Source of the DNA: Achromobacter sp. RTa
GTDB lineage: Bacteria; Pseudomonadota; Gammaproteobacteria; Burkholderiales; Burkholderiaceae_B
Assembly: GCF_000757485.1 (NCBI RefSeq)
Contig: NZ_JPYO01000042.1
Location: forward strand, 186,197 to 250,196
Length of the DNA: 64,000 nucleotides
Reading direction: 5' to 3'
In this document: positions 49,511-58,211 of the stretch, one piece after another
Numbering within the stretch: the first letter of the stretch is position 1
Layout: every line of letters starts with the position of its first letter
Made by a program: the position numbers and the translations under genes
The notes under the pieces: model-generated
The model's database searches: none
The model's input: the letters and a program-made list of their open reading frames with translations, nothing else
What the model was told of the DNA's origin: nothing

Positions 49511-51199
49511 ATGAAGAACATGACGGGCGGCCAAGCGGTCGTCGCGGCGCTGGGCGCCCAAGGCACGGACCACGTATTCGGCTTGATCGGATCCGCCGGC
49601 ATGGAGATATTCGACGCGCTGTACGATGCGCGCGACATCCGCTTCATCGGCGTGCGCGACGAGCGCACCGGCGTGCACATGGCCGACGGCTATGCCCGCG
49701 CATCCGGCCAGGCGGGCGTCTTCCTGGCCGGGCAGAACGGGCCCGGCGCGACCAACCTGGTGACCGGGCTGGCGCAGGCCCAAGCCGCCTACTCGCCGGT
49801 GGTGGCGCTGGGCGGTTCGCTTAGTTCCGCCCACATCTACCGGGACGCGTTCCAGGAGGTCGACCAGCAATCGCTGTTCAAGCCCATCACGAAGAAAACC
49901 TACACGCTCACGCAAACGGCGCGCATCCCCGAAATGATGGGTGAAGCATTCAGGACCGCCCTGTCGCCCCGGCGCGGACCCGTCATGCTGAACCTGCCGC
50001 GCGACCTGCTGGCGGATTCGCTGGAACCGTCGGCCTATGGCGCGTTCGAGCGCGCCCAGGTGTTCGGCGCGGTGACGGCGCCGCGGGCGCTGCTGGAACA
50101 GGCCGCGCAGATGCTGGCGCAGGCGGAGCGGCCGCTGATCATCGCGGGCGGCGGCGTCAAGAACAGCCTCAGCCAACGCGCCGTGCTGGAGCTCGCCGAA
50201 CGGCTGAACGCGCCGATCGCCATGTCTCCCGGCCACGGCGACGCGATCTCGTGCCAGCATCCCCTGTATGCCGGCCAGGTCGGTCCGCGCGGCAACCTGG
50301 TGGCCTCTAATCTGGCCAAGCAGGCCGACGTCATCCTGGCGCTGGGCACCCGGCTCGGCTTCAACACCACGTTCTACCAGCGCGACAGCCTCAACCCCGC
50401 CGCCAAGCTGATCCAGGTGGAAATCGAACCCACGGCGCTGGGGCGCTTTTTCCCGGTGCATGTAGGCATCCTGGGCGATGCGGACACCGTAGCCCGCGAC
50501 CTCGTCGACGCGCTGCAGGGCCTGCCCGCCAATCCGCCGGCCCAGGCCTGGGCGGCGCAATTCGCAGAACAGCGCCGCGCGCTGCTGCAGCAGCGCGACG
50601 AGGCCGCCGGCAGCGGCGCCGACCCGCTGCAACCCGCGTATCTGTTCAAGACGCTGCGGGACGTGGCGCCCGACGACGCCATCTACACCATGGACGCAGG
50701 CACGCTCTGCCTGCAGGCCACGGACCAGATGCGGTACGCGCAAACCCCCGCGCTGTTTACGCCGCTGGACTTCGGCCTGGTCGGCTTCTCGTATGCCTGC
50801 GGCCTGGGCGCCAAGCTGGCGCGCCCCGAGCGCACCGTCATCAGCCTGATGGGCGACGGCGGCTTCGGCATGGCCTGCAGCGAGATCGGCACGGCCGTCG
50901 CCAACGGCATCAACACGGTGTGCCTCGTCATGAACAACGGGTGCTGGGGCGCCGAAAAAGCCTACCAGCGCGACTTCTTCGAACAGCGCTACCTCGGCGC
51001 CGACGTGCCCAATCCGCCCTACGACAAGCTCGCGGAGCTCTGGGGAGCGCAAGGTTTTCGCGTGGAACGCGCCGCCGACCTGGCGCGGACGGTGGATGCC
51101 GCCATACGCTGCGGCCGCCCCGCGGTCGTCGACATCCAGGTCGACCCCAACGCCCTCTACAGCTTCCGTAGGGATTCCTTCAAGAACCGCGCAAAGTGA
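49511..51199 (+). CDS. ThDP-dependent enzyme of the acetolactate-synthase superfamily
   Basis: The 562-residue enzyme has all three ThDP domains. The N-terminal PYR domain has RDERTGVHMADGYARASGQA with the conserved Glu, and the glycine-rich GQNGPGATNLVTGLAQA; the PP domain has the ThDP motif MGDGGFGMACSEIGTAVANG followed by NTVCLVMNNGCWGAE. Length is that of acetolactate synthase, glyoxylate carboligase, benzoylformate decarboxylase and Xsc. The WGAEKAYQRDFF and RYLGADV segments recall sulfoacetaldehyde acetyltransferase (Xsc), but no phosphotransacetylase follows and the match is partial. Acts on a 2-oxoacid or related carbonyl; the substrate is not known. Confidence 0.88.
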   Translation: MKNMTGGQAVVAALGAQGTDHVFGLIGSAGMEIFDALYDARDIRFIGVRDERTGVHMADGYARASGQAGVFLAGQNGPGATNLVTGLAQAQAAYSPVVALGGSLSSAHIYRDAFQEVDQQSLFKPITKKTYTLTQTARIPEMMGEAFRTALSPRRGPVMLNLPRDLLADSLEPSAYGAFERAQVFGAVTAPRALLEQAAQMLAQAERPLIIAGGGVKNSLSQRAVLELAERLNAPIAMSPGHGDAISCQHPLYAGQVGPRGNLVASNLAKQADVILALGTRLGFNTTFYQRDSLNPAAKLIQVEIEPTALGRFFPVHVGILGDADTVARDLVDALQGLPANPPAQAWAAQFAEQRRALLQQRDEAAGSGADPLQPAYLFKTLRDVAPDDAIYTMDAGTLCLQATDQMRYAQTPALFTPLDFGLVGFSYACGLGAKLARPERTVISLMGDGGFGMACSEIGTAVANGINTVCLVMNNGCWGAEKAYQRDFFEQRYLGADVPNPPYDKLAELWGAQGFRVERAADLARTVDAAIRCGRPAVVDIQVDPNALYSFRRDSFKNRAK

Positions 51200-51201
51200 T
51201 C

Positions 51202-52833
51202 ATGACAGCAGAACAGTTCGACTACATCGTGGTCGGAGCGGGATCGGCAGGCTGCGTAGTGGCCAATCGCCTGAGCGCTTCGGGCAAGCACCGCGTGCTG
51301 CTTCTGGAAGGAGGCGACGAAGACCGCAACATATGGATCCATATCCCCTTGGGCGTGGGCAGGCTGCTGACCAATGAAAAAGTGGTCTGGCCGTTCAAGA
51401 CCGAGCCGCAGCCCAACCTGGCCGGGCAGCAGATCTACTGGCCGCGCGGCAAGGTGCTGGGTGGGTCCAGCTCGGTCAACGGCATGGCCTATGTCTGGGG
51501 CGATCCGCAGGAATACGACAGCTGGGAGAGCGCGTTCGGCATCAAGGGCTGGGACTTCCAGACCTTGCTGCCGTACTTCGGCAGGATCGAGACCAATCCC
51601 TATTCCCGCCACCCGCTGCGCGGCCGGTCGGGGCCGATCCAGATCACCGATCGCGCCATCCGGGACCCGGACAAGATCTCCGACGCCTATATCGCCGCCT
51701 GCCGCCAGGCCGGCATCGCGCCGACCGAGGACTACAACGCGGTCAACTACGAGGGCGTGCGCTACCTGGAGCAAAGCGCGCACGCGGGCAAGCGCTGCAG
51801 CGCCGCGGTCGGCTACCTGCGGCCGGCGCGGCAGCGGGCCAACCTGGTCGTGCGCACACACGCCTTCGTGCGCCGCCTGCGCTTCGACGGCACGCGCTGC
51901 ATCGGCGTGGAATACGACTGGAACGGCTCCACGCGGTCGGCCGGCGCCCATCGCGAAACGGTCTTGTGCGCGGGCGCCGTGCAATCGCCGCAATTGCTGG
52001 AACTGTCCGGCATCGGCGACGCCGCGCGGCTGCGGTCGCTGGGCATTGGAGTGGTGCTCGATCTGCCCGACGTGGGCGAGCACATGAGCGATCATCTGCA
52101 AGTGAGGTGCACCTATCGATCGTCCATCGCCGAAACCATCAACGACATCATGCGCAGCCCCTTCCACAAGGTGAAGGCTGCGCTGCGGTATCTTGTCGGC
52201 CGCAAAGGCTTGCTGGCGGGCACCTCGTCGACCGCTCACGCCATCACCCGCACGTCCGCCGCGCTGCCGCATCCCGACGTCATGATCCGCATCTACCACA
52301 TCAGCGGCAAGGACCGGTATTCGCGCGACGGCGTGGGCGGCATCGACAAGTTCCCCGGATTTTCGATTGGCGGTTTCATGCTGTACCCACGCTCTCGCGG
52401 CAGCATCCATGCCGTGTCGGCCGATCCCCGGGCCGCGCCCTCCATCAACCCGAACTATCTGCAAGACCCCCATGACCGGGCGACCGCCGTCGCCATGCTG
52501 CGCCTGATCCGCGGCATCGCCGAACAGGCGGCCTTGCGGCCCGTCATCGTCAACGAAGAACGGCCGGGCGCCGCCGCCGTCTCGGATTCAGACCTGCTCG
52601 CCTACGCCAGGCAGACGGGCCAGACCGCCTGGCATACCGTCGGCACCTGCCGCATGGGGCGGCCCGGCGAATCCGTGGTGGACGAAAGGCTGAAGGTGCA
52701 TGGCCTGCAAGGGCTGCGCGTGGCGGACATTTCGGTCATGCCCACCATCGCCTCCTCCAACACGAACGCCCCCGCCATGATGATCGGAGAGCGCGCGGCG
52801 GAATTCATTCTTGCCGATGCCGCCGGCGGCTGA
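51202..52833 (+). CDS. GMC family FAD oxidoreductase (choline dehydrogenase-like)
   Basis: The 543-residue flavoprotein starts at ATG 51202; a GTG at 51196 overlaps the previous stop as GTGA and is an alternative. FAD loop YIVVGAGSAGCVVANRLSAS, GMC signature 1 in RGKVLGGSSSVNGMAYVWG, signature 2 in GAVQSPQLLELSGIGDA, and the catalytic His in AWHTVGTCRMG with the FAD-contact SSNTNAPAMMIGERAAE. There is no signal peptide. It oxidises an alcohol to the aldehyde or ketone, which would give the carbonyl for the ThDP enzyme encoded just upstream. The true alcohol is unknown. Confidence 0.93.
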   Translation: MTAEQFDYIVVGAGSAGCVVANRLSASGKHRVLLLEGGDEDRNIWIHIPLGVGRLLTNEKVVWPFKTEPQPNLAGQQIYWPRGKVLGGSSSVNGMAYVWGDPQEYDSWESAFGIKGWDFQTLLPYFGRIETNPYSRHPLRGRSGPIQITDRAIRDPDKISDAYIAACRQAGIAPTEDYNAVNYEGVRYLEQSAHAGKRCSAAVGYLRPARQRANLVVRTHAFVRRLRFDGTRCIGVEYDWNGSTRSAGAHRETVLCAGAVQSPQLLELSGIGDAARLRSLGIGVVLDLPDVGEHMSDHLQVRCTYRSSIAETINDIMRSPFHKVKAALRYLVGRKGLLAGTSSTAHAITRTSAALPHPDVMIRIYHISGKDRYSRDGVGGIDKFPGFSIGGFMLYPRSRGSIHAVSADPRAAPSINPNYLQDPHDRATAVAMLRLIRGIAEQAALRPVIVNEERPGAAAVSDSDLLAYARQTGQTAWHTVGTCRMGRPGESVVDERLKVHGLQGLRVADISVMPTIASSNTNAPAMMIGERAAEFILADAAGG

Positions 52834-52853
52834 CCCATTCCAGGAGCCCCACC

Positions 52854-53228
52854 ATGCCTGACAAGACACGCCCTACCCCCTTGTGCGAAGCGCATATCGC
52901 CAAAGGCGATTGGAATCCGCTGTGGGACCAGTTGCGGGAACTGGACCCGGAGTTCATGGAGGCCTACCTGGCCTTTCGCAGCGTGCCGCAACGCAACGGC
53001 CCGCTGCCGCAGAAATACAAGGAATTGATACTCGTCGCCATCAACGCCGCCACGACCCACCTCTATGGCCCGGGCGTGCGTCGCCACATGCGCAACGCGC
53101 TCAAGGCCGGGGCAACCCGGGAAGAGCTGCTCGAAGCGATCCAGCTCACGACCGTCATGGGCATCCATTCCTGCAATCTGGCCATCCCCATCCTCATGGA
53201 AGAAACAGGCGGGCAGCGCCCGGCCTGA
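52854..53228 (+). CDS. Carboxymuconolactone decarboxylase family protein
   Basis: The 124-residue protein has the CMD/AhpD helical core: LPQKYKELILVAINAATTHL, GVRRHMRNALKAGATREELL and EAIQLTTVMGIHSC. The CxxC of AhpD is replaced by TTHLYG, so no peroxidase role is expected; a decarboxylase-like or scaffold role in the operon is more likely. It follows the GMC gene by 20 bp and closes the FCD-GntR operon. Confidence 0.88.
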   Translation: MPDKTRPTPLCEAHIAKGDWNPLWDQLRELDPEFMEAYLAFRSVPQRNGPLPQKYKELILVAINAATTHLYGPGVRRHMRNALKAGATREELLEAIQLTTVMGIHSCNLAIPILMEETGGQRPA

Positions 53229-53396
53229 ACGCGCGGGAAGGCGCGGGCAGGCCCGCGCCGGGAGGCGGTGCAACGCCGCCCATTCTTCCCATCGGGCCTA
53301 GCGCCGCCGCGGGCCCACAACCTCGCCACAACGCGGCGGTTCCCCAGCCGCCTCCCCCTGCCTATCCCCCCTCACCCGCCAAAGGGTATTCCCGGA

Positions 53397-53424
53397 TTGT
53401 TCGTCTTTTTTTTATACATAAAAT
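53397..53424 (+). promoter_or_regulatory. AT-rich promoter candidate before the enoyl-CoA hydratase operon
   Basis: In the 293-bp interval 53229-53521, TTGTTC (53397-53402) and TAAAAT (53419-53424) are 16 bp apart, and the run between them is T-rich. The flanking sequence (53229-53396) is GC-rich with no gene. An AGGAG site precedes the start at 53522. Weak -35; confidence is limited. Confidence 0.4.
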
Positions 53425-53521
53425 CCATTTTTAATCGATAGGCTAATTTTGAATTTACTGTCATAAGCCGCGCAAGGCATTCGCCGAGGTCGGCTTTCCC
53501 CACCGAGCAGGAGTCGTACCG

Positions 53522-54289
53522 ATGTGCAAGATTCACATTGAAAACCGGGGCGCAGTGCGGCTCCTGACCATCCAGAACGAGCGGATCCGCAATGCCTTCA
53601 GCGGCTCCATGGCGGAAGACCTGCTGGCGGCGTTCGACGCTGCCGACACGGACAGCAGCGTGCGCGTCGTAGTGGTAACCGGCGCGGGCGAACTGGCGTT
53701 CTCCAGCGGACACGACTTGAAAGAGCTGGCCTCCGGGCAGCATGCGCAGAGCACCGTCGGCGAGGCCCCCTTCGTGCGGCCGCTGACCATGCGCAAACCC
53801 GTCATCGCGGCCGTCAACGGCCATTGCTGGGCTGCGGGATTCATGCTGGCCCTGTCCTGCGACCTGCGCGTCGCCAGCGAAAACGCCGTCTTCGGCTCGC
53901 CCGGCGCGCGCCTGGGCATCCTGCCCGAAGGCGGCCAGCTGTACCGCCTGCCGCAGTTGATCCCGCCGGCCCGCGCCCTGACCATGATGCTGACCGCCGA
54001 ACCCATGGATGCCGCCGAGGCGGCCCGCTGCGATCTCGTCTCGCGCCTGGTGCCGCCCGGACAGGCGCTGGCCGCGGCCATGGAGCTGGCCCAGACCATC
54101 GCCCAGCGTTCGCCCGCCGTCGTAAGCGCGGTGAAGGTGGGCATGAACCTGGGCCTGTGGGAAGGCAGCGAAAAGGCTTCGCAGTACGAAGCGCAGATGG
54201 CCCTCACGCTGCACAGCGGCGCCGATGCCCGCGAAGGCATCGCGGCATTCCTGGAAAAACGCGCGCCGCGATTTGCCGACGCGTCCTGA
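53522..54289 (+). CDS. Enoyl-CoA hydratase/isomerase family protein
   Basis: The 255-residue crotonase-fold protein heads the + strand operon. Segments AGELAFSSGHDLKELASG (first oxyanion Gly region) and GHCWAAGFMLALSCDLRVAS followed by FGSPGARLGILPEGGQLYRL. The first catalytic Glu of typical hydratases (GGGxE) is replaced here by AAGFML, and the second is kept as LPEGG, a pattern found in other crotonase reactions such as isomerisation or hydrolysis. Next gene, 38 bp on, is the ADP-forming acyl-CoA synthetase. Confidence 0.86.
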   Translation: MCKIHIENRGAVRLLTIQNERIRNAFSGSMAEDLLAAFDAADTDSSVRVVVVTGAGELAFSSGHDLKELASGQHAQSTVGEAPFVRPLTMRKPVIAAVNGHCWAAGFMLALSCDLRVASENAVFGSPGARLGILPEGGQLYRLPQLIPPARALTMMLTAEPMDAAEAARCDLVSRLVPPGQALAAAMELAQTIAQRSPAVVSAVKVGMNLGLWEGSEKASQYEAQMALTLHSGADAREGIAAFLEKRAPRFADAS

Positions 54290-54327
54290 CCCCGCCTCCG
54301 TCCAACCAACCTGGGAGCAAGCATCAA

Positions 54328-56460
54328 ATGGCGTCGACCCATCCCCTGCACCGGCTGTTCGAACCCCGTCACGTGGCCCTGCTGGGCGTATCCCGCGACA
54401 CCTCCAAGGCCGGCTACAAATTCCTGCGTTCCCTGCTGGACGCCGGCTACCAGGGCAAGATATCCCTGTTGGGCCGGCAGGCCGGTGAGCTCGAAGGCCT
54501 GCCCATTCATACCAACGCCGATCAGCTGCCCGACGGCATCGACGTTGCGTTCAACCTGCTGGGCCCCGCGCAGACGCCCGACGTGCTGAAGGCCGTTGCC
54601 GCTCGCGGCGCAGCCTTCAGCGTGGTGTTCACTTCGGGTTTCGCCGAAATGGGCGCGGCCGGAGCCGCTTTGCAGGAAGAGATGGTGCGCGCTTGCAACG
54701 CCAGCGGCATGCGCATCGTGGGGCCGAACTGCATGGGCCTGTTCAACCTGCACCTGGGCCTGAACCTCACAGAAATCAGCCCGCTTCCCGCGGGGCCCAT
54801 TGCCATGGTTTCGCAAAGCGGCAACGTGGGCGTCACGCTGTGGGACCAAGCGCGCAAGCATGACGTCGGTTTCTCCTGCTTCGTTGGCTTCGGCAACCAG
54901 GCCGACATTCCGATGCATGAATACATCGACTACCTCGGCCAGCATGAACCCACCAAGGTCATCACGGTCTACCTGGAAGGCTTGCGTCCTGGCTCCGGGG
55001 ATGCCTTCTTCCGGACCTGCGCGCGCGTCAGCCGCATCAAGCCCATCGTGGTGCTCAAGGGCGGCCGTACCGACGCCGGGCGGCGCGCCGCCGAATCGCA
55101 CACCGCCTCGCTCTCGTCGTCGGAGCGTGTCTATGCCGCCCTCTTCGACGAAGCCGGCATCGTCGAAGTCCAGCAGATGGAGCTCATGCTGCCCGTGGCC
55201 GAAGCCCTGATGCGCTGTCCGCCCATGCGCGGCGACGACGTCGCCATCGTGGGCTCCGGCGGCGGCCATTCGACCGTGTGCACAGACGAGGTCGAATCGG
55301 TCGGTCTGCGCGTTCCCGCCTTCTCGGACGGTTTGCAGGAAGAATTGGCGCAACGCCTGCCCGCCTGGGCGCCCAAGCGCAACCCGGTGGACATGACCGG
55401 CGCCTATACCCAGGACCCCAGCCTCTTCGCGACCCTGACCGAACTCGTGATCCAGCGCGATCCGGGATTCAGCGCGGCGGTCAACTATGGCCTCTATGGC
55501 CTATGGAAGGATGGCAAGGTCGCCGAAGGCAGCAAGTACGACTACGTCACCGCGGCCCCGCTCATCGGGCAGCTACAGGCGCGGCTCGACCGGCCCATCG
55601 TTTTCTACACGCCCTACGCGGACCGCCCCCATCCTTCCTTCACCGCCATGCGCGATGCCGGGGTGCCCTGCCTCGATTCGGTGGCCGCGGTGGGCGCCGC
55701 CCTCGCCGCCCTGCGCCAGCGCGGGCGATTCCTGGCGCGCCCCATCGAAGCGCCGGGTACCGCTCCCATCGCTCCTGCGGAACCTGCCGCCCAGGCCAAG
55801 GAACACTATGCGACCGAGGTCGGCGCCTATGCCCTGCTGGCGCGGCACGGCGTCAAGACGCCCGAAGTGCTGACGGCAGACAACGCCGCGCAGGCGGCCG
55901 CGCTGGCAGACGGACTGGGCTATCCCATTGTGCTCAAGGCTGTTCTGCCTGGAGTAGCCCACAAGAGCGACGTGGGCGGGGTGCGTACCGGTCTGGGCGA
56001 CGCCGATTCGCTGCGCCGCGCAGCCGAGCAGATGACCTGCGACGTCGAACGGGCATTGGGCAACGGCGCGCTGGCAGGCTTCATGGTGACCCGCGATCTG
56101 GGTCGACGCCGCGAACTCATCGTCGGCGTGCGGCGCGACGTATCCCTGGACACGCTCGGGCTCATAGGCCTGGGCGGCGTGCTGACCGAAGCGCTCGACG
56201 ACGTAGCAGTCTGCCTGCTGCCCGCAACGCCGCAACGAGTGGAACGCGCGCTGTCCCGGCTCAAGAGCGCTCGCGCCTGGGGCGCCTTCCGCGGCGAACC
56301 CGCAGTGCCCGCGGATGCCATCGCCGATCTGCTCAACCGCCTGCAGTCCGCAGTTCTTTCCGACGACGCCATCGCCAGCGTCGAATGCAACCCCGTCATG
56401 GTGGTGGATGCGCAGGTCATCCCCGTCGACGCCGCGATCGCGGCGCACAACAAGGAGTGA
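54328..56460 (+). CDS. Acyl-CoA synthetase, NDP-forming (acetate-CoA ligase family)
   Basis: The 710-residue protein starts at ATG 54328 (MASTHPLHRLFEPRHVALLG); the longer frame overlaps the hydratase gene. It combines the CoA-binding domain (FEPRHVALLGVSRDTSKAGY), CoA-ligase domain with the phospho-His region SHTASLSSSERVYAAL, and a C-terminal ATP-grasp domain (YALLARHGVKTPEVLTADNA, GVAHKSDVGGVRTGL, LIGLGGVLTEALDDVAVCLL). This makes the ADP-forming fused acetyl/acyl-CoA synthetase. It activates a carboxylate with ATP and CoA in the cytoplasm. Two hydratase-like genes flank it; the acid is unknown. Confidence 0.93.
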   Translation: MASTHPLHRLFEPRHVALLGVSRDTSKAGYKFLRSLLDAGYQGKISLLGRQAGELEGLPIHTNADQLPDGIDVAFNLLGPAQTPDVLKAVAARGAAFSVVFTSGFAEMGAAGAALQEEMVRACNASGMRIVGPNCMGLFNLHLGLNLTEISPLPAGPIAMVSQSGNVGVTLWDQARKHDVGFSCFVGFGNQADIPMHEYIDYLGQHEPTKVITVYLEGLRPGSGDAFFRTCARVSRIKPIVVLKGGRTDAGRRAAESHTASLSSSERVYAALFDEAGIVEVQQMELMLPVAEALMRCPPMRGDDVAIVGSGGGHSTVCTDEVESVGLRVPAFSDGLQEELAQRLPAWAPKRNPVDMTGAYTQDPSLFATLTELVIQRDPGFSAAVNYGLYGLWKDGKVAEGSKYDYVTAAPLIGQLQARLDRPIVFYTPYADRPHPSFTAMRDAGVPCLDSVAAVGAALAALRQRGRFLARPIEAPGTAPIAPAEPAAQAKEHYATEVGAYALLARHGVKTPEVLTADNAAQAAALADGLGYPIVLKAVLPGVAHKSDVGGVRTGLGDADSLRRAAEQMTCDVERALGNGALAGFMVTRDLGRRRELIVGVRRDVSLDTLGLIGLGGVLTEALDDVAVCLLPATPQRVERALSRLKSARAWGAFRGEPAVPADAIADLLNRLQSAVLSDDAIASVECNPVMVVDAQVIPVDAAIAAHNKE

Positions 56461-56462
56461 AC

Positions 56463-57281
56463 GTGAAAATCGAAATGCCCTTGCAGGAAATGCGCGACGG
56501 CGTGATGACCATCACCCTGAACCGCCCTGAAAAACTCAACGCCCTGACGCCGGAGATCTATTCCTTCATCGGCGATTGCATCAACCATGCCAGCAACGAT
56601 CCCGCATGCGTCGCGGTCGTACTGCGCGGCAACGGCCGCGCGTTCTCTTCGGGGTTCGATCTGAAGCTGGAAATGGGCGAACGCACGCACGAGGACAAGC
56701 TGCATGCGTTGCACGAAGTCGCCAACCGCGCGCGCTGGGCGGTATGGCATTGCAAAAAGCCGGTCATCGCCGCCATCCACGGCTATTGCATGGGCGGAGC
56801 CTTTGAACTTGTCCTGCCCTGCGACTTCACGATCGCCACGGAAAGCTGTCGCCTGGGCGAACCGGAAATCCTGTTCGGCGCAGGTCCGGCCTTCATGATG
56901 GTGCCCTGGCTGGTCAACCACAAGATCGCCAAGGACATCCTGTTGACCGGCCGGCAGTTCACTGCGGCCGAGGCGCTGCGCATGGGCATTGTCAGCACCG
57001 TGGTGCCCGACGACGGCCTGGACGCCGCGATCGACGGCCTGACGCAGACGCTCAGCCGCCTTCCTTCGGCCGCCGTGCGCATTACCAAGACCGGAATCAA
57101 CCGCGCCTACGAGACGATGGGCATGACGCCGCACATCAATAGCTGGGTCGAGGCGGCCGCCTATCTCTCGTATATCGACGACGCGGCGCGCAGCGAATTC
57201 CAGAAGCGCGTCATGCAGGATGGCCCGGGCGCCGGCATCGCCTGGCGCACCAGCTACTACAAGACCGGCAACGCCTCCTAG
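56463..57281 (+). CDS. Enoyl-CoA hydratase/isomerase family protein
   Basis: The 272-residue reading starts at GTG 56463, which has AAGGAG 6 nt upstream; an ATG at 56475 is an alternative. Crotonase features: GNGRAFSSGFDLKLEMGE, HGYCMGGAFELVLPCDFTIA and CRLGEPEILFGAGPAFMMVP, with both Glu positions (FEL, EPEI) present. It follows the acyl-CoA synthetase by only 2 bp and precedes the transporter permease by 12 bp, so the operon runs straight from catabolic enzymes into uptake genes. Confidence 0.9.
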   Translation: MKIEMPLQEMRDGVMTITLNRPEKLNALTPEIYSFIGDCINHASNDPACVAVVLRGNGRAFSSGFDLKLEMGERTHEDKLHALHEVANRARWAVWHCKKPVIAAIHGYCMGGAFELVLPCDFTIATESCRLGEPEILFGAGPAFMMVPWLVNHKIAKDILLTGRQFTAAEALRMGIVSTVVPDDGLDAAIDGLTQTLSRLPSAAVRITKTGINRAYETMGMTPHINSWVEAAAYLSYIDDAARSEFQKRVMQDGPGAGIAWRTSYYKTGNAS

Positions 57282-57293
57282 GACGCAGACGGC

Positions 57294-58211
57294 ATGATCC
57301 ACCTCATCGGAAAACAACTGTTGCTGGGGTTCTGCGTGGTGATCACGGCGATCACGCTCACCTTTTTCATGGTGCGCCTGAGCGGAGACCCCACCACCCA
57401 GATCCTGCCGCAGGATGCCACCGCCGAGCAGCGCGCCGCGTTGCAACGAGAGCTGGGGCTGGATCAGCCTGTTTCAACGCAGTACTTCCGCTACATCCTG
57501 GGCGCGGCGCGCGGCGAATTCGGCCGGTCGTACTTCGACGGCGACGCGGTCACCACCATCATCATGCGCCGCCTGCCCAATACGGCGCTGTTGGCGGGCG
57601 CCTCGCTGGTCGTGGCGCTGGTCCTCGCCATCCCGCTGGGCGTGCTGGCGGCCACCCGGCGCGGTGGCCCGCTGGACCGCTCGGTGCAGGTGGTCAGCGT
57701 GATCGGCGCGTCCGTGCCCTCGTTCTGGATGGCGCTGCTGATGATCCAGATCTTCGCCGTCGGGCTGGGGTGGTTTCCCACCTACGGCATCGGCGGCTGG
57801 CAGCACCTGGTGCTGCCAGCCGCCACGCTGGCGCTCTACGTTTTCCCCAGCGTCGCCCGGCTGACCCGCTCTTCCATGCTGGAAGTGCTGCCGTCGGGCT
57901 ACGTCAGCGCGGCGCGCGCCAAGGGCATGCCGGAGCATCGGGTGATTTTCCGCACCGTCATGCGCAACGGCATCGTGCCGGTGCTGGCGCTGATCGCCCT
58001 GGAGATCGGCACGCTGTTCGGCGGCGCCGTCCTGACCGAAACCGTCTTCTCCTGGCCCGGCATCGGCCGGCTCGCCATCGAATCCATCCAGCGGCGCGAC
58101 TATCCCATCATCCAGGGCGTGGTGGCGTACGTCGCCGTGATCTTCGCGTCCATCACCGTGCTGGTGGAAATCGTGATCCGCATGGTCAACCCCCGACTGA
58201 GGCAGCAATGA
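57294..58211 (+). CDS. ABC transporter permease, DppB/OppB type
   Basis: The 305-residue permease has six hydrophobic segments, starting LLLGFCVVITAITLTFFMVR, and the signature MRNGIVPVLALIALEIGTLF with LTETVFSWPGIGRLAIESIQ after it, the EAA-loop region of dipeptide permeases. GARGEFGRSYFDG follows the first segment as in DppB. It pairs with the permease encoded next (ATGA overlap). Imports peptides or other small polar substrates with ATPases encoded at 60743 and 61743. Confidence 0.93.
   Translation: MIHLIGKQLLLGFCVVITAITLTFFMVRLSGDPTTQILPQDATAEQRAALQRELGLDQPVSTQYFRYILGAARGEFGRSYFDGDAVTTIIMRRLPNTALLAGASLVVALVLAIPLGVLAATRRGGPLDRSVQVVSVIGASVPSFWMALLMIQIFAVGLGWFPTYGIGGWQHLVLPAATLALYVFPSVARLTRSSMLEVLPSGYVSAARAKGMPEHRVIFRTVMRNGIVPVLALIALEIGTLFGGAVLTETVFSWPGIGRLAIESIQRRDYPIIQGVVAYVAVIFASITVLVEIVIRMVNPRLRQQ

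Noticed and set aside
49493-51052. Minus-strand open frame of 519 codons
   Set aside because: Antisense shadow of the ThDP enzyme gene, which has all cofactor motifs.
48511-52833. Taurine/sulfoacetaldehyde (Xsc) pathway assignment
   Set aside because: Only short stretches of the ThDP enzyme recall Xsc, and no phosphotransacetylase, taurine dehydrogenase or sulfite exporter gene is in this operon. The TauE-family gene at 16789 is 30 kb away with a different regulator.
53533-55353. Minus-strand open frame of 606 codons
   Set aside because: Antisense to the enoyl-CoA hydratase and acyl-CoA synthetase genes, with no recognisable motif.
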